From Lachnospiraceae bacterium (GTDB lineage: Bacteria; Bacillota; Clostridia; Lachnospirales; Lachnospiraceae), in assembly GCA_022510745.1 (NCBI GenBank), contig JAFLSY010000010.1:62001-126000 (forward strand): a DNA stretch of 64,000 bases. Reading direction: 5' to 3'. Shown here one piece after another: positions 1 through 9,466 of this stretch. The notes beneath the pieces are model-generated. The model made no database searches. It was not told where the DNA came from and saw only the letters and a list, made by a program, of their open reading frames with translations. The translations under genes and the position numbers were made by a program. Each line of letters begins with the position of its first letter. The stretch's first letter is position 1.

Positions 1-122
1 AGGTATTCCAACCTGTAGCCTTATCCGGCATCATACATTTCTGCTGAATGTATTGCCCTCCGAGCCAGCAAAATGTATTCTATCATGATTCCATAAATTT
101 TACAACCATGGACTTCTTTTTC

Positions 123-151
123 TTTCCAGCACGATCCTAATTTGCTATAAT
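123..151 (+). promoter_or_regulatory. promoter of the PAP2 gene
   Basis: TATAAT at 146-151 is preceded by TGC (extended -10). A 4/6 -35 (TTTCCA, 123-128) lies 17 bp upstream. It reads toward the gene starting at 183. Confidence 0.55.
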
Positions 152-182
152 TCTAATTATCAATCGAAAAGGAGCACTTCTT

Positions 183-1103
183 ATGAGCTTTTTATATTTT
201 TTAGAGGGAATTCGTATCCCCATCCTGTCGACATTTATGTCTTTGATCACTTACTTGGGTGATGAAATATTCTTCATAGCTTTTGCCATTGTAGTATTCT
301 GGTGTATCAATAAACGCGATGGATATTATATTTTATTGGTAGGATTTCTCGGAACGGTGCTCAATCAGTTTTTAAAGCTATGTTTTCGTATTCCGCGCCC
401 CTGGGTACTGGATCCGAATTTTACTATTGTAGAAAGCGCCCGTGCAGGCGCCACCGGTTATTCCTTTCCGTCGGGCCACACCCAGAACATTGTAGGTACT
501 ATGGCCGGTATCACCTTAATGACAAAGCAGAAGAAAATTCGTATTATTGCTATCGTTTTGATGCTTTTGGTTCCCTTTTCACGGATGTACCTTGGCTGTC
601 ACACGCCGCTGGATGTAGGTGTATCCTTCCTTCTGGCATTGTTACTCGCGTTTTCACTGCGTCCCGTCATGCTTAAGAGTGAGCAAAAGCCCCATATATT
701 ATGGGTTCTTCTGTTCCTGTCGCTCATTGTTATGGTACTTTACCTGACTTTCGTTACCTTATATCATTTTCCCGTGGATATCGATGCGGATAATCTTTAC
801 TCCGGCACGAAAAACGCCTACACATTATTGGGATGTCTACTCGGTCTGATGGTATCCAAAGTACTGGATGAGAGATTCATCCATTTTGAGGTAAAGGCCG
901 TTTGGTGGGCACAGGCTGTAAAAGTTGTACTGGGTTTTGCTTTCATCATAGCGATCAGGGCAGGATTAAAAGCTCCGCTGCAGGCAGTCATGCCGGCACT
1001 TCCCGCCACTACAGTAAGGTATTTTTTCATGGTGCTTTTTGCCGGGGCCGTCTGGCCTTTGACCTTTCCGTGGTTTGCGAAGTTTGGCAAGAAAAAAGCT
1101 TAA
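183..1103 (+). CDS. PAP2-family membrane phosphatase
   Basis: A 306-residue integral membrane protein with about seven or eight hydrophobic helices. It carries the three PAP2 signature blocks: K65 through R72-P73, PSGH at 96-99, and S133-R134 with H140 and D144. Members remove phosphate from lipid phosphates or isoprenoid pyrophosphates at the outer membrane face; H99 and H140 are the predicted catalytic pair. The start has GGAG eight bases upstream and its own promoter. The last 77 bases overlap a small convergent gene. The substrate (phosphatidate, undecaprenyl pyrophosphate or another) cannot be told from sequence. The family call is secure. Confidence 0.88.
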   Translation: MSFLYFLEGIRIPILSTFMSLITYLGDEIFFIAFAIVVFWCINKRDGYYILLVGFLGTVLNQFLKLCFRIPRPWVLDPNFTIVESARAGATGYSFPSGHTQNIVGTMAGITLMTKQKKIRIIAIVLMLLVPFSRMYLGCHTPLDVGVSFLLALLLAFSLRPVMLKSEQKPHILWVLLFLSLIVMVLYLTFVTLYHFPVDIDADNLYSGTKNAYTLLGCLLGLMVSKVLDERFIHFEVKAVWWAQAVKVVLGFAFIIAIRAGLKAPLQAVMPALPATTVRYFFMVLFAGAVWPLTFPWFAKFGKKKA

Positions 1104-1269
1104 AATACTCATCCCATCTATACTCCCTGATCGGTATGGGTCTATTGTTGTCAAAATACAAAACCAACGCAGGTGATATATTGTTCCAGTTCTCCACGAT
1201 CTCAAAACGAGTTAAATGCCCTTGCGCTATCAGTTTTTTAGCCTTGGCATGATAATTAAAATAGGACAT
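1027..1269 (-). CDS. small conserved protein, overlapping the PAP2 gene tail
   Basis: An 80-residue soluble protein beginning MSYFNYHAKAKKL, with AAGGTG just upstream of ATG at 1269. I recognise the first 60 or so residues as a small family common in Lachnospiraceae, of unknown function. The last 20 residues (Arg/Lys rich) are encoded inside the antisense of the PAP2 gene and do not look like the family. The original stop was probably lost, so translation runs on into the convergent neighbour. A longer reading to 1503 has no supporting start. Confidence 0.55.
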   Translation of the reverse strand: MSYFNYHAKAKKLIAQGHLTRFEIVENWNNISPALVLYFDNNRPIPIREYRWDEYFKLFSCQTSQTTERSKARRPRQKAP

Positions 1270-1356
1270 GTTTTCACCTTCATTCCTCGCAAGACTGCAG
1301 TATCCATACGCATATTCTTTACCAAATTGCGTCATACTAACAGCGGAGGAAAAAAG

Positions 1357-1512
1357 ATGGCGAAAATTACTGATAAAAAGAAACCGGTCAACACGATTCC
1401 AAAGGGTGTATGGGAAAGCAGCAGGCCTGTCGCCAATAAGGATAAGTCGGATTCCGCAATGGAGACCACAGACCTTCAAGGAAACGGCTATCCCCAAAAG
1501 CAAGATAAATAA
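1357..1512 (+). CDS. small hydrophilic hypothetical protein
   Basis: 51 residues, rich in Lys, Asp and Ser, with no membrane segment and no recognised domain. It is supported by a strong site GGAGG seven to eight bases before ATG and by a strong terminator five bases after the stop. It stands alone between the PAP2 gene and the two-component operon. Function unknown. Confidence 0.6.
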   Translation: MAKITDKKKPVNTIPKGVWESSRPVANKDKSDSAMETTDLQGNGYPQKQDK

Positions 1513-1516
1513 ATGT

Positions 1517-1551
1517 ATATCCCGATCCCTGTCAGGGGTCGGGATATTTTT
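1517..1551 (+). terminator. rho-independent terminator
   Basis: Nine-base stem ATATCCCGA / TCGGGATAT (517-525 with 539-547 in the 1 kb numbering), extended inward by CCC/GGG, followed by TTTT. It ends the small gene at 1357 and isolates the two-component operon. Confidence 0.85.
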
Positions 1552-1635
1552 GCTTTCTGAAACAGAATTGGTAAGTATTGATGAAAAGTTGATATTTGTA
1601 CAGTATAATGGTATGAAAAAAGCGAGGTAGTGCTT

Positions 1636-2307
1636 ATGTACAAAATACTGGTGGCAGATGATGAGAAAGATGTAGTAACCTTATTACAAGACTACTTTGA
1701 GATCAATGATTATCTGGTACTCACTGCATATACCGGAGCGGAAGCCATTGAAAAAGCCTCACAGAATCCGGATATTATCCTGCTGGATGTCAATATGCCG
1801 GAGGTTGACGGGCTTTCGGTCTGCCGCAAAATCCGGGATTATGTATCATGCCCCATTCTGTTTTTGACTGCTCGGGTCGAGGACAGTGATAAAATTTCGG
1901 GATTTGCCTCAGGCGGTGACGATTATATCATCAAGCCCTTTTCCATTGAGGAACTGGGGGCCAGAGTGTCCGCCCACATACGGCGGGATCACAGGGTGAA
2001 AACACAGGCCAATATCCGCTTTTTTGGTGATTTGACTATCGACTATACTGCCAAGACGGTTGCGGTAAAAGAGATCGTTTTAGATCTTGCCAAAAAAGAA
2101 TATCAGATCATAGAGTTTCTTTCGCTCAACTGTGGACAAGTCTTTGACAAAGAGCGTATTTATGAGAAAGTTTGGGGTTATGACGCTGAAGGTGACAGCT
2201 CCGTCATTGCAGAACATGTACGTCGTGTCAGAGCGAAGCTTGCAAAATATGGTGAGGAGTATCACCTGGAAACGGTCTGGGGGATGGGGTATAAATGGGT
2301 AAAATAA
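1636..2307 (+). CDS. OmpR-family response regulator
   Basis: 223 residues. The N-terminal receiver domain has D8-D9, phospho-acceptor D51 in the LLDVNMPE motif and a KPF lysine near 101. The C-terminal winged helix ends in the usual W-G-x-G-Y-K. I prefer ATG at 1636 (GAGGT seven bases upstream) over GTG at 1630. A TATAAT at 1600-1605 is the likely -10. It overlaps the kinase gene by 13 bases, so the pair is translationally coupled. With the ABC exporter just downstream it probably controls that exporter. Confidence 0.93.
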   Translation: MYKILVADDEKDVVTLLQDYFEINDYLVLTAYTGAEAIEKASQNPDIILLDVNMPEVDGLSVCRKIRDYVSCPILFLTARVEDSDKISGFASGGDDYIIKPFSIEELGARVSAHIRRDHRVKTQANIRFFGDLTIDYTAKTVAVKEIVLDLAKKEYQIIEFLSLNCGQVFDKERIYEKVWGYDAEGDSSVIAEHVRRVRAKLAKYGEEYHLETVWGMGYKWVK

Positions 2308-3392
2308 AAAGGAAAAGTCTTTCATTAAAATGGAGTATGTTATTCTATGTACCGTTTTGTCTGCCTCCCGCAATTTTGGGAGCAGCTATCATCGGATTTA
2401 GAACCAATGATCTGCAAATCTGGTATAGGCACAATTATCCATTATCCCGTATGGATTTTTTAAGCGTTTATTGGTTCATCAGCTATGCACAGGTGCTCTT
2501 GATTCCTGCATGGATCATTTTCTGCATCGCTGTGATCGGTTTTATCCTTTACAGCAGAGAGCTGAAAAAGCCCATTAATATCCTGCTCGACGCTTCCCGA
2601 AAAATAGCGGACAATCAACTTGACTTCAAGGTAGAATACAATAAGCAGAATGAGCTGGGTTTGCTGTGTACGGCCTTTGAAGATATGCGCTCGGCCCTCT
2701 ATGAAAACAATCTGCAGCTATGGCGCTCACTGGAGGAACGAAAACGGCTTAACTCTGCATTTTCCCACGACTTACGCACTCCTCTGACCGTGCTGAGGGG
2801 GTATACGGATTTTCTGGAAAGATATATTCCGGACGGCAAAATCACGGAGGAAAAGCTTTTGTCCGTCATCTCCATGATGAATGGGCAGATCTCACGGCTG
2901 GAACACTATACACAGAAAATGAACACCCTTCAGAAGCTGGAAGATATTGTTCCGAAAACCATGAGTATTCCGGAAGAAACATTATTTGATAATCTCTTAG
3001 AGACAGGAAAGATGATATGCGGTGATATGTTCCGAATGAACGGTACTCCGGATCACCGGAATATTGCAGTAGATATGGAACTTGTCATGCAGGTATACGA
3101 AAACCTGATTGCAAATGCCGTCCGATACGCCAAAAACTCCGTTACAGTCAACTATGGTATATCCGAGAATATTCTCGAGATTTCAGTCCTTGATGACGGA
3201 AAGGGCTTTACGGAAGAAATGCTGCGAAATGCCGGGCAGCCTTTCCTGCGCGATACGAAGGAACCGGACAAAACCCACTTTGGACTTGGTCTCTATATCT
3301 GCCGTATTCTCTGTGAAAAATGCGGCGGGACGCTTACCGTCCAAAATCAGGAACATGGCGGAATGGTTACGGCTAAATTTTCCTGCGGATGA
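2295..3392 (+). CDS. sensor histidine kinase
   Basis: 365 residues with two membrane helices (about 13-35 and 60-87) flanking a short outside loop, then a HAMP-like linker. The HisKA helix has H158 in the FSHDLRTPLT motif. The HATPase domain shows N-box ENLIANAVRYA, G1 DDGKGF and G2 GLGLYICR. The tiny sensor loop resembles kinases that sense the membrane or a partner transporter. It is the cognate kinase of the overlapping regulator, and the exporter genes follow after 160 bases. Confidence 0.92.
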   Translation: MGKIKRKSLSLKWSMLFYVPFCLPPAILGAAIIGFRTNDLQIWYRHNYPLSRMDFLSVYWFISYAQVLLIPAWIIFCIAVIGFILYSRELKKPINILLDASRKIADNQLDFKVEYNKQNELGLLCTAFEDMRSALYENNLQLWRSLEERKRLNSAFSHDLRTPLTVLRGYTDFLERYIPDGKITEEKLLSVISMMNGQISRLEHYTQKMNTLQKLEDIVPKTMSIPEETLFDNLLETGKMICGDMFRMNGTPDHRNIAVDMELVMQVYENLIANAVRYAKNSVTVNYGISENILEISVLDDGKGFTEEMLRNAGQPFLRDTKEPDKTHFGLGLYICRILCEKCGGTLTVQNQEHGGMVTAKFSCG

Positions 3393-3400
3393 CATTTCTC

Positions 3401-3454
3401 TGCGGGAAAAAATTTCCTTCGGGAAAAATTTTTTCTTCGAAAAAAATTTTTTTC
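3401..3454 (+). repeat. three tandem 17-18-bp A/T-tract palindromes
   Basis: Units at 3401-3417, 3418-3435 and 3436-3453 share the form TTCGGGAAAAATTTTTTC. Each is nearly self-complementary. They begin eight bases after the kinase stop, in the leader of the ABC genes. Confidence 0.5.
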
Positions 3455-3500
3455 AGAAAATGGAAAGTAGATAAAAAGTTGAAAATAGCAGTGTATGATA

Positions 3501-3526
3501 ACAGCATGGTCAAGAGGCCATGCTGT
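3501..3526 (+). terminator. hairpin before the ABC exporter genes (terminator or attenuator)
   Basis: A perfect nine-base stem ACAGCATGG / CCATGCTGT with an eight-base loop, followed by TTATTACTTT. It lies 28 bases before the ABC start codon, so it could reduce or regulate read-through from the two-component genes. Confidence 0.55.
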
Positions 3527-3553
3527 TTATTACTTTCAGAGAGGATTCATGTT

Positions 3554-4462
3554 ATGGACAATTGTATTGAAATTAAGAATGTTGATAAGTTCTATGGCAA
3601 AAAGCAGGCTCTTAAAAACGTAAATCTTACCATACACCAAGGTATGTTCGGTCTTTTAGGACGTAATGGGGCCGGAAAAACCACACTGATGAAAACGCTT
3701 GCCACACTCCATGCAAAGAAAAACGGGGAGATCACAGTGTGCGGCGTCCCGATTGAACATGCAAAAGAAATCCGGGGTATGACGGGATATCTTCCACAGG
3801 ATTTTTCCATGTATCCGACCATGACCGTGCAGGAAAGCCTTGACTATCTGGGCGTACTCTCGGGAATGGATGGGCAGCTTCGCAAGGAAAGGGTTCCCCT
3901 GCTTTTAAAACGAGTAAACCTTACGGAATCTAAGCATAAAAAAGTGAAGGCACTATCAGGCGGCATGAAGCGCCGTCTGGGCATTGCGCAAGCACTGCTT
4001 CACGATCCTAAGGTACTCATTGTCGATGAGCCAACTGCCGGTCTTGACCCGGAGGAACGCATTCGTTTTAGGAATCTTCTCTCTGAGGTTGCGGAGGAGC
4101 GTATTGTCATTTTGTCCACACACATTGTGGGGGATATTGAGGCTGCCTGTGAAAATATTGCCATTATGAATGAGGGAGAAATCTTATGGCAGGGCACTGT
4201 CTTAGAGTTGCTTCACAGTGCAGAGGGAAAGGTCTTTACAATCAATATTCCCAAAGAATATCTCTCTCAGATCAAAGAAAGGTATATCGTTACGGGCATG
4301 CTTGCTCAAAATAAGTACACCACCGTACGTATGGTTGCGGAAAACAAACCGGATATACAGGGCATTATTCCGGTGGAGCCCAATGTAGAGGACGCTTATA
4401 TGTATTGTCTCTACAGTAATGGCTGCGATGTTTCGGGGGGTGATGTATCATGCTGTTTTTAA
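3554..4462 (+). CDS. ABC exporter ATP-binding protein
   Basis: 302 residues with Walker A GRNGAGKTT (about 36-44), Q-loop YLPQDF, signature LSGGMKRRLG, Walker B VLIVDEPTAGLDP and switch STHIV, followed by a C-terminal extension typical of ABC-2 exporters. ATG at 3554 fits AGAGG nine bases upstream. The open frame extends to 3389, but that part is A/T-tract leader sequence. It overlaps the first permease by 13 bases. With two permeases it forms an exporter likely under control of the adjacent two-component system, possibly for antimicrobial-peptide or bacteriocin resistance (inference). Confidence 0.93.
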   Translation: MDNCIEIKNVDKFYGKKQALKNVNLTIHQGMFGLLGRNGAGKTTLMKTLATLHAKKNGEITVCGVPIEHAKEIRGMTGYLPQDFSMYPTMTVQESLDYLGVLSGMDGQLRKERVPLLLKRVNLTESKHKKVKALSGGMKRRLGIAQALLHDPKVLIVDEPTAGLDPEERIRFRNLLSEVAEERIVILSTHIVGDIEAACENIAIMNEGEILWQGTVLELLHSAEGKVFTINIPKEYLSQIKERYIVTGMLAQNKYTTVRMVAENKPDIQGIIPVEPNVEDAYMYCLYSNGCDVSGGDVSCCF

Positions 4463-5640
4463 AAGAATGTAAAAAGGTATTGTTCTCACTGACGTTTGTC
4501 ATTTACTGTATCACCGCGCTTGCAATGTATTTCACACAGTTTCACGGAGATATAGGCGCACCGCTTGAGGCACCTGCCCCGGGACGTGATGATTACGGTA
4601 TGACAGCAAAAGAAATTCCCGAACTATTGATGCCGGAAGCAGTGTGGAGTCTGATCACTGAATATTACTCGGGAAGTTTTACCGCATATCCCTACGGTTT
4701 CATTAAGCATGTGAAGTTGACGGAAAAGCAGAAAGCCCGGATGGAAGAAATAATTTTAGAAGTATCGGGTCTCACCATGCAGGAACTTGAAGCCCATGAA
4801 TATTTTAAAATTCCGGAAGATCTCACTTATGAGCACTTCCGTGAGCTGATGAGGGAAGCCGACAAAATCATTGGCGGTGGTTCCAAGTACGGTGATAACT
4901 TTATTGTCGGTAATTTTTCATACGTTCCCAAAACCTATGAGGACGCTCTTTTGGAGTATGAACAGTTTTTATATGAAGATAAGATCACCGGAGCTTATGC
5001 CCGCCTATACTGCGACTATCTCGGAATTATAGTGTCCGTTCTGCCCGTTTTTGTAGCCGCGGCACTTGCAAATCGGGACAAAAAATCACGTATGGAGCAG
5101 CTAATCTTTGCGAGGAAAATTTCTTCCGTAAAGCTGATTTTTACACGGTTTTTCTCCCTTACAGCCATCATGTTGACTCCTGTAGTCATTACTGCAGTCA
5201 TTGCGCAAATAAAAGTAAACAGCATTTATCCTAATGGTACCATGGACAGTTTTGCTCTTTTCAAATATGCGGCATTTTGGCTGGTACCCAATATTATGGC
5301 GGCATCTGCAGTCGGAATGTTGATCACGGAAATTGCATCCGGTCTGCTTGCAATTTTTATACAGGGAGTATGGTGGATTACCAGTATTTCTGCAGCCACT
5401 TCCGGCCTAACAGGCAGAATCGGCAAATTCACCCTCATCATGCGGCATAATTCTTTGATGGGGTATGATGCATTTTTTGACCGGTGGGAGAATATCGTAT
5501 TCAACCGCATCTTCTTTACTGTGGTTTCTATTCTGGGAATCGCACTGACGGCATTTATCTATGAACAAAAAAGGAAGGGAGTTTTCAATGTCTTATTTAA
5601 GATCAACTTTCAGAATTCTAAGCGTCAATCTAAAGCATAA
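4450..5640 (+). CDS. ABC-2 type exporter permease, first subunit
   Basis: 396 residues: one N-terminal membrane helix (about 9-28), a roughly 150-residue outside domain, then about five helices in the C-terminal half. This is the layout of ABC-2 permeases with a large extracellular loop. It overlaps the ATPase gene upstream by 13 bases and the second permease downstream by 53 bases, so the three proteins are probably made together. Substrate unknown. Confidence 0.82.
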   Translation: MLFLKECKKVLFSLTFVIYCITALAMYFTQFHGDIGAPLEAPAPGRDDYGMTAKEIPELLMPEAVWSLITEYYSGSFTAYPYGFIKHVKLTEKQKARMEEIILEVSGLTMQELEAHEYFKIPEDLTYEHFRELMREADKIIGGGSKYGDNFIVGNFSYVPKTYEDALLEYEQFLYEDKITGAYARLYCDYLGIIVSVLPVFVAAALANRDKKSRMEQLIFARKISSVKLIFTRFFSLTAIMLTPVVITAVIAQIKVNSIYPNGTMDSFALFKYAAFWLVPNIMAASAVGMLITEIASGLLAIFIQGVWWITSISAATSGLTGRIGKFTLIMRHNSLMGYDAFFDRWENIVFNRIFFTVVSILGIALTAFIYEQKRKGVFNVLFKINFQNSKRQSKA

Positions 5641-6214
5641 TTTTATTCCACATCTCTTGATTGCACTTGTAATCGCTTTTATGACTCAGGTTTTATCCGG
5701 AATTACTGCATTAAACACTCGAGAGGCCGCACAGCCTCTCGAAAGAATGCTATCCCTTACAGGAATCGTATTGCTCACTCCGATTTTTCTGCCCGAGCAA
5801 AATGAAAATATTCGTGACCTGATACGCTCAAAAAGGACGGACTATCTTGCAGTATGTGTAATCCGGCTCTTATACTCCATACTTTTTCTTGCGGTAATAA
5901 TCGGATTTTTCACTTATATGATGCTATGCAGGGAAAGTAACGTCACGATAGAACATTTTGTGGGTGGGTTTGCTTCTGCACTATTTTTAGGAGCTCTGGG
6001 CTTCTTTTTTGCCGGGCTCACGCAAAACACTATAACGGGCTATATGGTTTCCGCAATTTACTATATCGCCAATTATTCACTGAAAGATGAGCTTAAAAAC
6101 TTTTATCTCTTCTCCATGTCAGCCGGGAGTTTTACGGAAAAATATTGGCTGCTTGGAGGTTCGGTGGTTATATTTGCAGTTACTTTTTTCTTACTGAAAT
6201 ATAGCAGGAAATGA
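5588..6214 (+). CDS. ABC-2 type exporter permease, second subunit
   Basis: 208 residues with about six predicted membrane helices and no large outside loop. ATG at 5588 has GGAAGGGAG seven bases upstream; the earlier Met at 5561 lacks a site. It is the last gene of the regulator-kinase-ABC operon and ends six bases before a convergent gene, with no clear terminator between them. Confidence 0.75.
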   Translation: MSYLRSTFRILSVNLKHNFIPHLLIALVIAFMTQVLSGITALNTREAAQPLERMLSLTGIVLLTPIFLPEQNENIRDLIRSKRTDYLAVCVIRLLYSILFLAVIIGFFTYMMLCRESNVTIEHFVGGFASALFLGALGFFFAGLTQNTITGYMVSAIYYIANYSLKDELKNFYLFSMSAGSFTEKYWLLGGSVVIFAVTFFLLKYSRK

Positions 6215-6220
6215 GTTTTC

Positions 6221-6949
6221 TCATCCCAACTTCTTCTTTTCATTCTCATAGAACTTCAAAAACTCATCACGATTCTTATCAAAGAGCTTCTCCAGTTCAT
6301 AGGATAAGATGAACGGATCATATTCGGCAAACACATTGGGTATGTATTGATACAGCTTATCTGCTATTCTCTTAAGATGCTCAATGTCAGCTCCATCCAT
6401 ATCGAAAACTCTGGTTTCAGTGAATATTAACAAGCGAACAATAAAAGAAGTAGAGCCTTTACGGCCAACCTGTGCGCATATCCAGTAAATCTTCTCACGA
6501 GGGATTGCCGTTATCGCTCCCATACCGTTAAAGAGCAGTAAATAAGATGGTAGCAGCATGATCCTTTCTCCGCCCGGCTTCTGCTTTTCGGTATATCCAT
6601 CAATGTATTCATCAACCTGAATCATTCCTTCCGCTACTTCACGGTCGATAATCTTTCCGACTTCCTCTTTCGTATTTTCTTTAAACGGAAGTATCAAATT
6701 TTTGCCGTTCACCGCTACCCGGCTGGACTTAATTAACATGAATACCACACAAAATAACATAATTACCGTAAGAATGACTGCACAGACAAGAACCTTTTGG
6801 GTTTTATAATCGCTTAAATCAATAGAATCCTTTACGGCAAAAGCAATGCCGGCAATCAGAACAATATATACACATAACAAAGTTAAAAATAATTTTCTGT
6901 TTTTCTTGTTTGCTTTTATGGATTCCTGTGCTAAAAATCCCTGATTCAT
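6221..6949 (-). CDS. two-helix membrane protein with PH-like C-terminal region
   Basis: 242 residues with membrane helices at about 21-40 and 52-73, then a soluble beta-rich domain and a helical C-terminus ending in charged residues. It resembles an uncharacterised Lachnospiraceae family (possibly DUF6709 or YcxB-like); I cannot settle which. AGGAG precedes ATG. It lies 22 bases downstream of the YfhO gene on the same strand and is probably co-transcribed with it. Confidence 0.55.
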   Translation of the reverse strand: MNQGFLAQESIKANKKNRKLFLTLLCVYIVLIAGIAFAVKDSIDLSDYKTQKVLVCAVILTVIMLFCVVFMLIKSSRVAVNGKNLILPFKENTKEEVGKIIDREVAEGMIQVDEYIDGYTEKQKPGGERIMLLPSYLLLFNGMGAITAIPREKIYWICAQVGRKGSTSFIVRLLIFTETRVFDMDGADIEHLKRIADKLYQYIPNVFAEYDPFILSYELEKLFDKNRDEFLKFYENEKKKLG

Positions 6950-6971
6950 ACAATTCTTCTCCTATCCATCA

Positions 6972-9296
6972 TTATTTTATTTTCTGCATTTTCTTCTTAA
7001 AAGCAATGGCAATCAAAACCATAGCCGCAATCCCTCCCAGTGCAATGCCCGCAGTCAGGCCGGGAGCGGTATAACGCAGCTCCACAGTGTGCGTTCCGGT
7101 CATCAAAGGAATAGTCAGGAAGGTGTCCAGCCAGTCTCTGTGCACTACCCGCCTGCCGTCCACATAAATTGTCCAGCCGCTCTCGGCAGGGATGGTGGTC
7201 AGCAACTGTCTGGGGGACTCTGTTGTCACGGACAGCCTCACCGTACCGTTCTTCTCCACCGATATGACTTCCGCCGCATTCACTGCGCTTATCGCATTTG
7301 ACAGGACAGTTTGATCCAGTTCCCAAAAGAAACAGTCGGGAGCAGTCCAGCTCCCGTTATGGCGGATAGTGACCGTCCAAATCTCTCCCGATGCCGGGGT
7401 CCCCAGATAATGAATGCTTGCAGCCTCAGTGCTTCCCAAACTCAGCATGGTCTCACCGTTTAGCAGCACTTGGGTCAGACCACCGGCGGACAGATCTGCG
7501 TAGACCGGACGGCCTTGCCCGAACAAGGTGAAAGTGACTTCATTTTCCGTGTCCCACCTCTCTGCATATACCGGACAAAAGGCCTCCACAGGCTCATCCA
7601 CGAGCGCAGACAGCAGATCATTCTGCCTCTCAAAAGGGGTGGAGGCTCCACTCAGTGCCGGAATCTCCGTTCCTGCACTCAAAAAGGCCAGAGGAAGTAT
7701 GTCGGGATTACGGTAAAGCGTATAGTCCCCGGCTTGTGCCACAATCTCATAGGGATGTTCACCTTGGCTGATGATATATTGAATATTGAATATTGCATCG
7801 GTGACCGGTGTGGAGCCGTAATAAGCACACCACATCCAGCTCTGGGCAAAGCCCAGTCGTCGAGTCAGCTTGTTTACATCGTAGCTGTACAAGCTGCTGT
7901 AATGGGTGATGCCGGCGTAGCCGAAAGACAGAGGACCATTATGCCCCAAATCCTCGGTGGCACCCACGCGGTAGAAAACATTGTCGGCATCTGCCTCCGC
8001 TGCAGCTACCAATTCCTCGTTGGCGGTATAGTAGTCGTGGTACGCCTGATAGGACCGATAGTGGAACTGCCCGTCCAGACTATTTAATATACCATGGGTA
8101 TTCAGGCCCAGTTCAACTACCGTCACCGTAAAAAGCAGCACCGCAGCCGCCTTTGCCGGAATGTAGCCGATATGATTTCGGACGGTGGCAATGATACCGG
8201 ACAGAGCCTGATTTGCCAGAACAAGCAAGAAAAAAGAAAATACAAAGGCGTAACGATAAGGGAACCAGTTGGGCCTCTGCAGCAAATGCCATAGCTTGTC
8301 TAACGGGGACAACAGCAGCGATGCTCCCAACACAATCCCCAGTCCGAGCCACGCCAGCCGCTCCCGCAGGGGATGCCGTTGGAAAAAGTATATAACTACC
8401 AAAAGAAGTGCCGCCGTACCGCAGAACAGATAGGGCAGAGCCGCCTGCGTAATGGAGGTGTACTTCCCCGACCAGAGCCGTCCCAGCAGTTTAAACGGCG
8501 TGACGGTAAAGATACCGTCGTAGTCCACGTTACCGCCGCTAAACTTTCCGGCAAACATTGCCAAAAAGGTGGGCAGCCACAACCAGGCTGTGAGGCCCAG
8601 TGCACAGGCCGCCCCACCCACAAAGCGCCCTACCTGTTTCCATAGGGTATTCAAATCCGGCTTAAGCATCACAACCCGGGCAATGAAATACAGCAGACAG
8701 AAGGCTCCCACCATGTACGAGATGTACCAGGTGGAAAAGAAACAAACCGTCAGCACCGCCACAAAGGGTCCAAAGCTTTTTCCATCCAGAATGCGTTCCA
8801 GCGCCAGCAAAATCAGTGGCAGCCAGATTACTCCGTCCAGCCACATGATGCACAGAGAATAGGCCGCGTTATAGGACATGAGTGCGTAACAAACGGCACA
8901 GAGAAGGGAAGAAATCCCCGAATCGGGAAATCGTTTCAGAGAAAACCATGCGAAGGATGATCCTGCCAGTCCAATCTTTAACACCGTTAGGAGCATCAGC
9001 CCCAGAGGCATCTCTGCATTAGGGAACAGCAGGGTAAGGAAAGACAGCGGACTGGACACATAGTAAGAAAATACACCGATGTAGGAGGTTCCCATAGCTT
9101 TGGACCAAGAGAAGAACCATTCTCCGTTTTTTAACGCACAGAAAAATTCTACATATTGGTCAGCCATGTCGGAAATCAGGACAGTCTTATCTCCCCAAGG
9201 GGCCATGCCCAGGGATGCATACACTGTAAACATCACTGCTGCCGGGATTAAAAAGGCCAGCAGGCAGACTGCCAAATCTTTACGCCTATTTTGCAT
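6972..9296 (-). CDS. YfhO-family polytopic membrane protein
   Basis: 774 residues. A dozen or so membrane helices fill the first 420 residues, a beta-rich outside domain follows, and a final helix ends in basic residues. The opening, with the ISDMADQY motif after helix one, is the hallmark of YfhO proteins: GT-C-like membrane enzymes linked in other Bacillota to glycosylation of lipoteichoic acid. The length is close to family norm. GGGAG precedes ATG, and an extended -10 promoter lies upstream. It is divergent from the phosphatase-fold gene at 9467. Confidence 0.85.
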   Translation of the reverse strand: MQNRRKDLAVCLLAFLIPAAVMFTVYASLGMAPWGDKTVLISDMADQYVEFFCALKNGEWFFSWSKAMGTSYIGVFSYYVSSPLSFLTLLFPNAEMPLGLMLLTVLKIGLAGSSFAWFSLKRFPDSGISSLLCAVCYALMSYNAAYSLCIMWLDGVIWLPLILLALERILDGKSFGPFVAVLTVCFFSTWYISYMVGAFCLLYFIARVVMLKPDLNTLWKQVGRFVGGAACALGLTAWLWLPTFLAMFAGKFSGGNVDYDGIFTVTPFKLLGRLWSGKYTSITQAALPYLFCGTAALLLVVIYFFQRHPLRERLAWLGLGIVLGASLLLSPLDKLWHLLQRPNWFPYRYAFVFSFFLLVLANQALSGIIATVRNHIGYIPAKAAAVLLFTVTVVELGLNTHGILNSLDGQFHYRSYQAYHDYYTANEELVAAAEADADNVFYRVGATEDLGHNGPLSFGYAGITHYSSLYSYDVNKLTRRLGFAQSWMWCAYYGSTPVTDAIFNIQYIISQGEHPYEIVAQAGDYTLYRNPDILPLAFLSAGTEIPALSGASTPFERQNDLLSALVDEPVEAFCPVYAERWDTENEVTFTLFGQGRPVYADLSAGGLTQVLLNGETMLSLGSTEAASIHYLGTPASGEIWTVTIRHNGSWTAPDCFFWELDQTVLSNAISAVNAAEVISVEKNGTVRLSVTTESPRQLLTTIPAESGWTIYVDGRRVVHRDWLDTFLTIPLMTGTHTVELRYTAPGLTAGIALGGIAAMVLIAIAFKKKMQKIK

Positions 9297-9330
9297 TTTT
9301 GTATTCTCCCATATGCTCTACAGTGTGAAT

Positions 9331-9339
9331 ATTATAGCA
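9331..9339 (-). promoter_or_regulatory. extended -10 promoter of the YfhO gene
   Basis: On the minus strand TGC immediately precedes TATAAT, 35 bases before the start codon. The -35 is weak, as is common with extended -10 promoters. Confidence 0.5.
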
Positions 9340-9466
9340 TACGATGGAGGATTTTTCTATAAATTTCATTTTTAAAGGGATAATGACGATGTTCTCTTTA
9401 CTTTACATATTGTGCATGATATCATTCTAAGGTAGCTTGATTTATGTACAAAAGGAGAAAATAGAT

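Noticed and set aside
7089..8862. Plus-strand ORFs opposite the YfhO gene
   Set aside because: All are antisense to a long, clear membrane protein gene and lack start signals.
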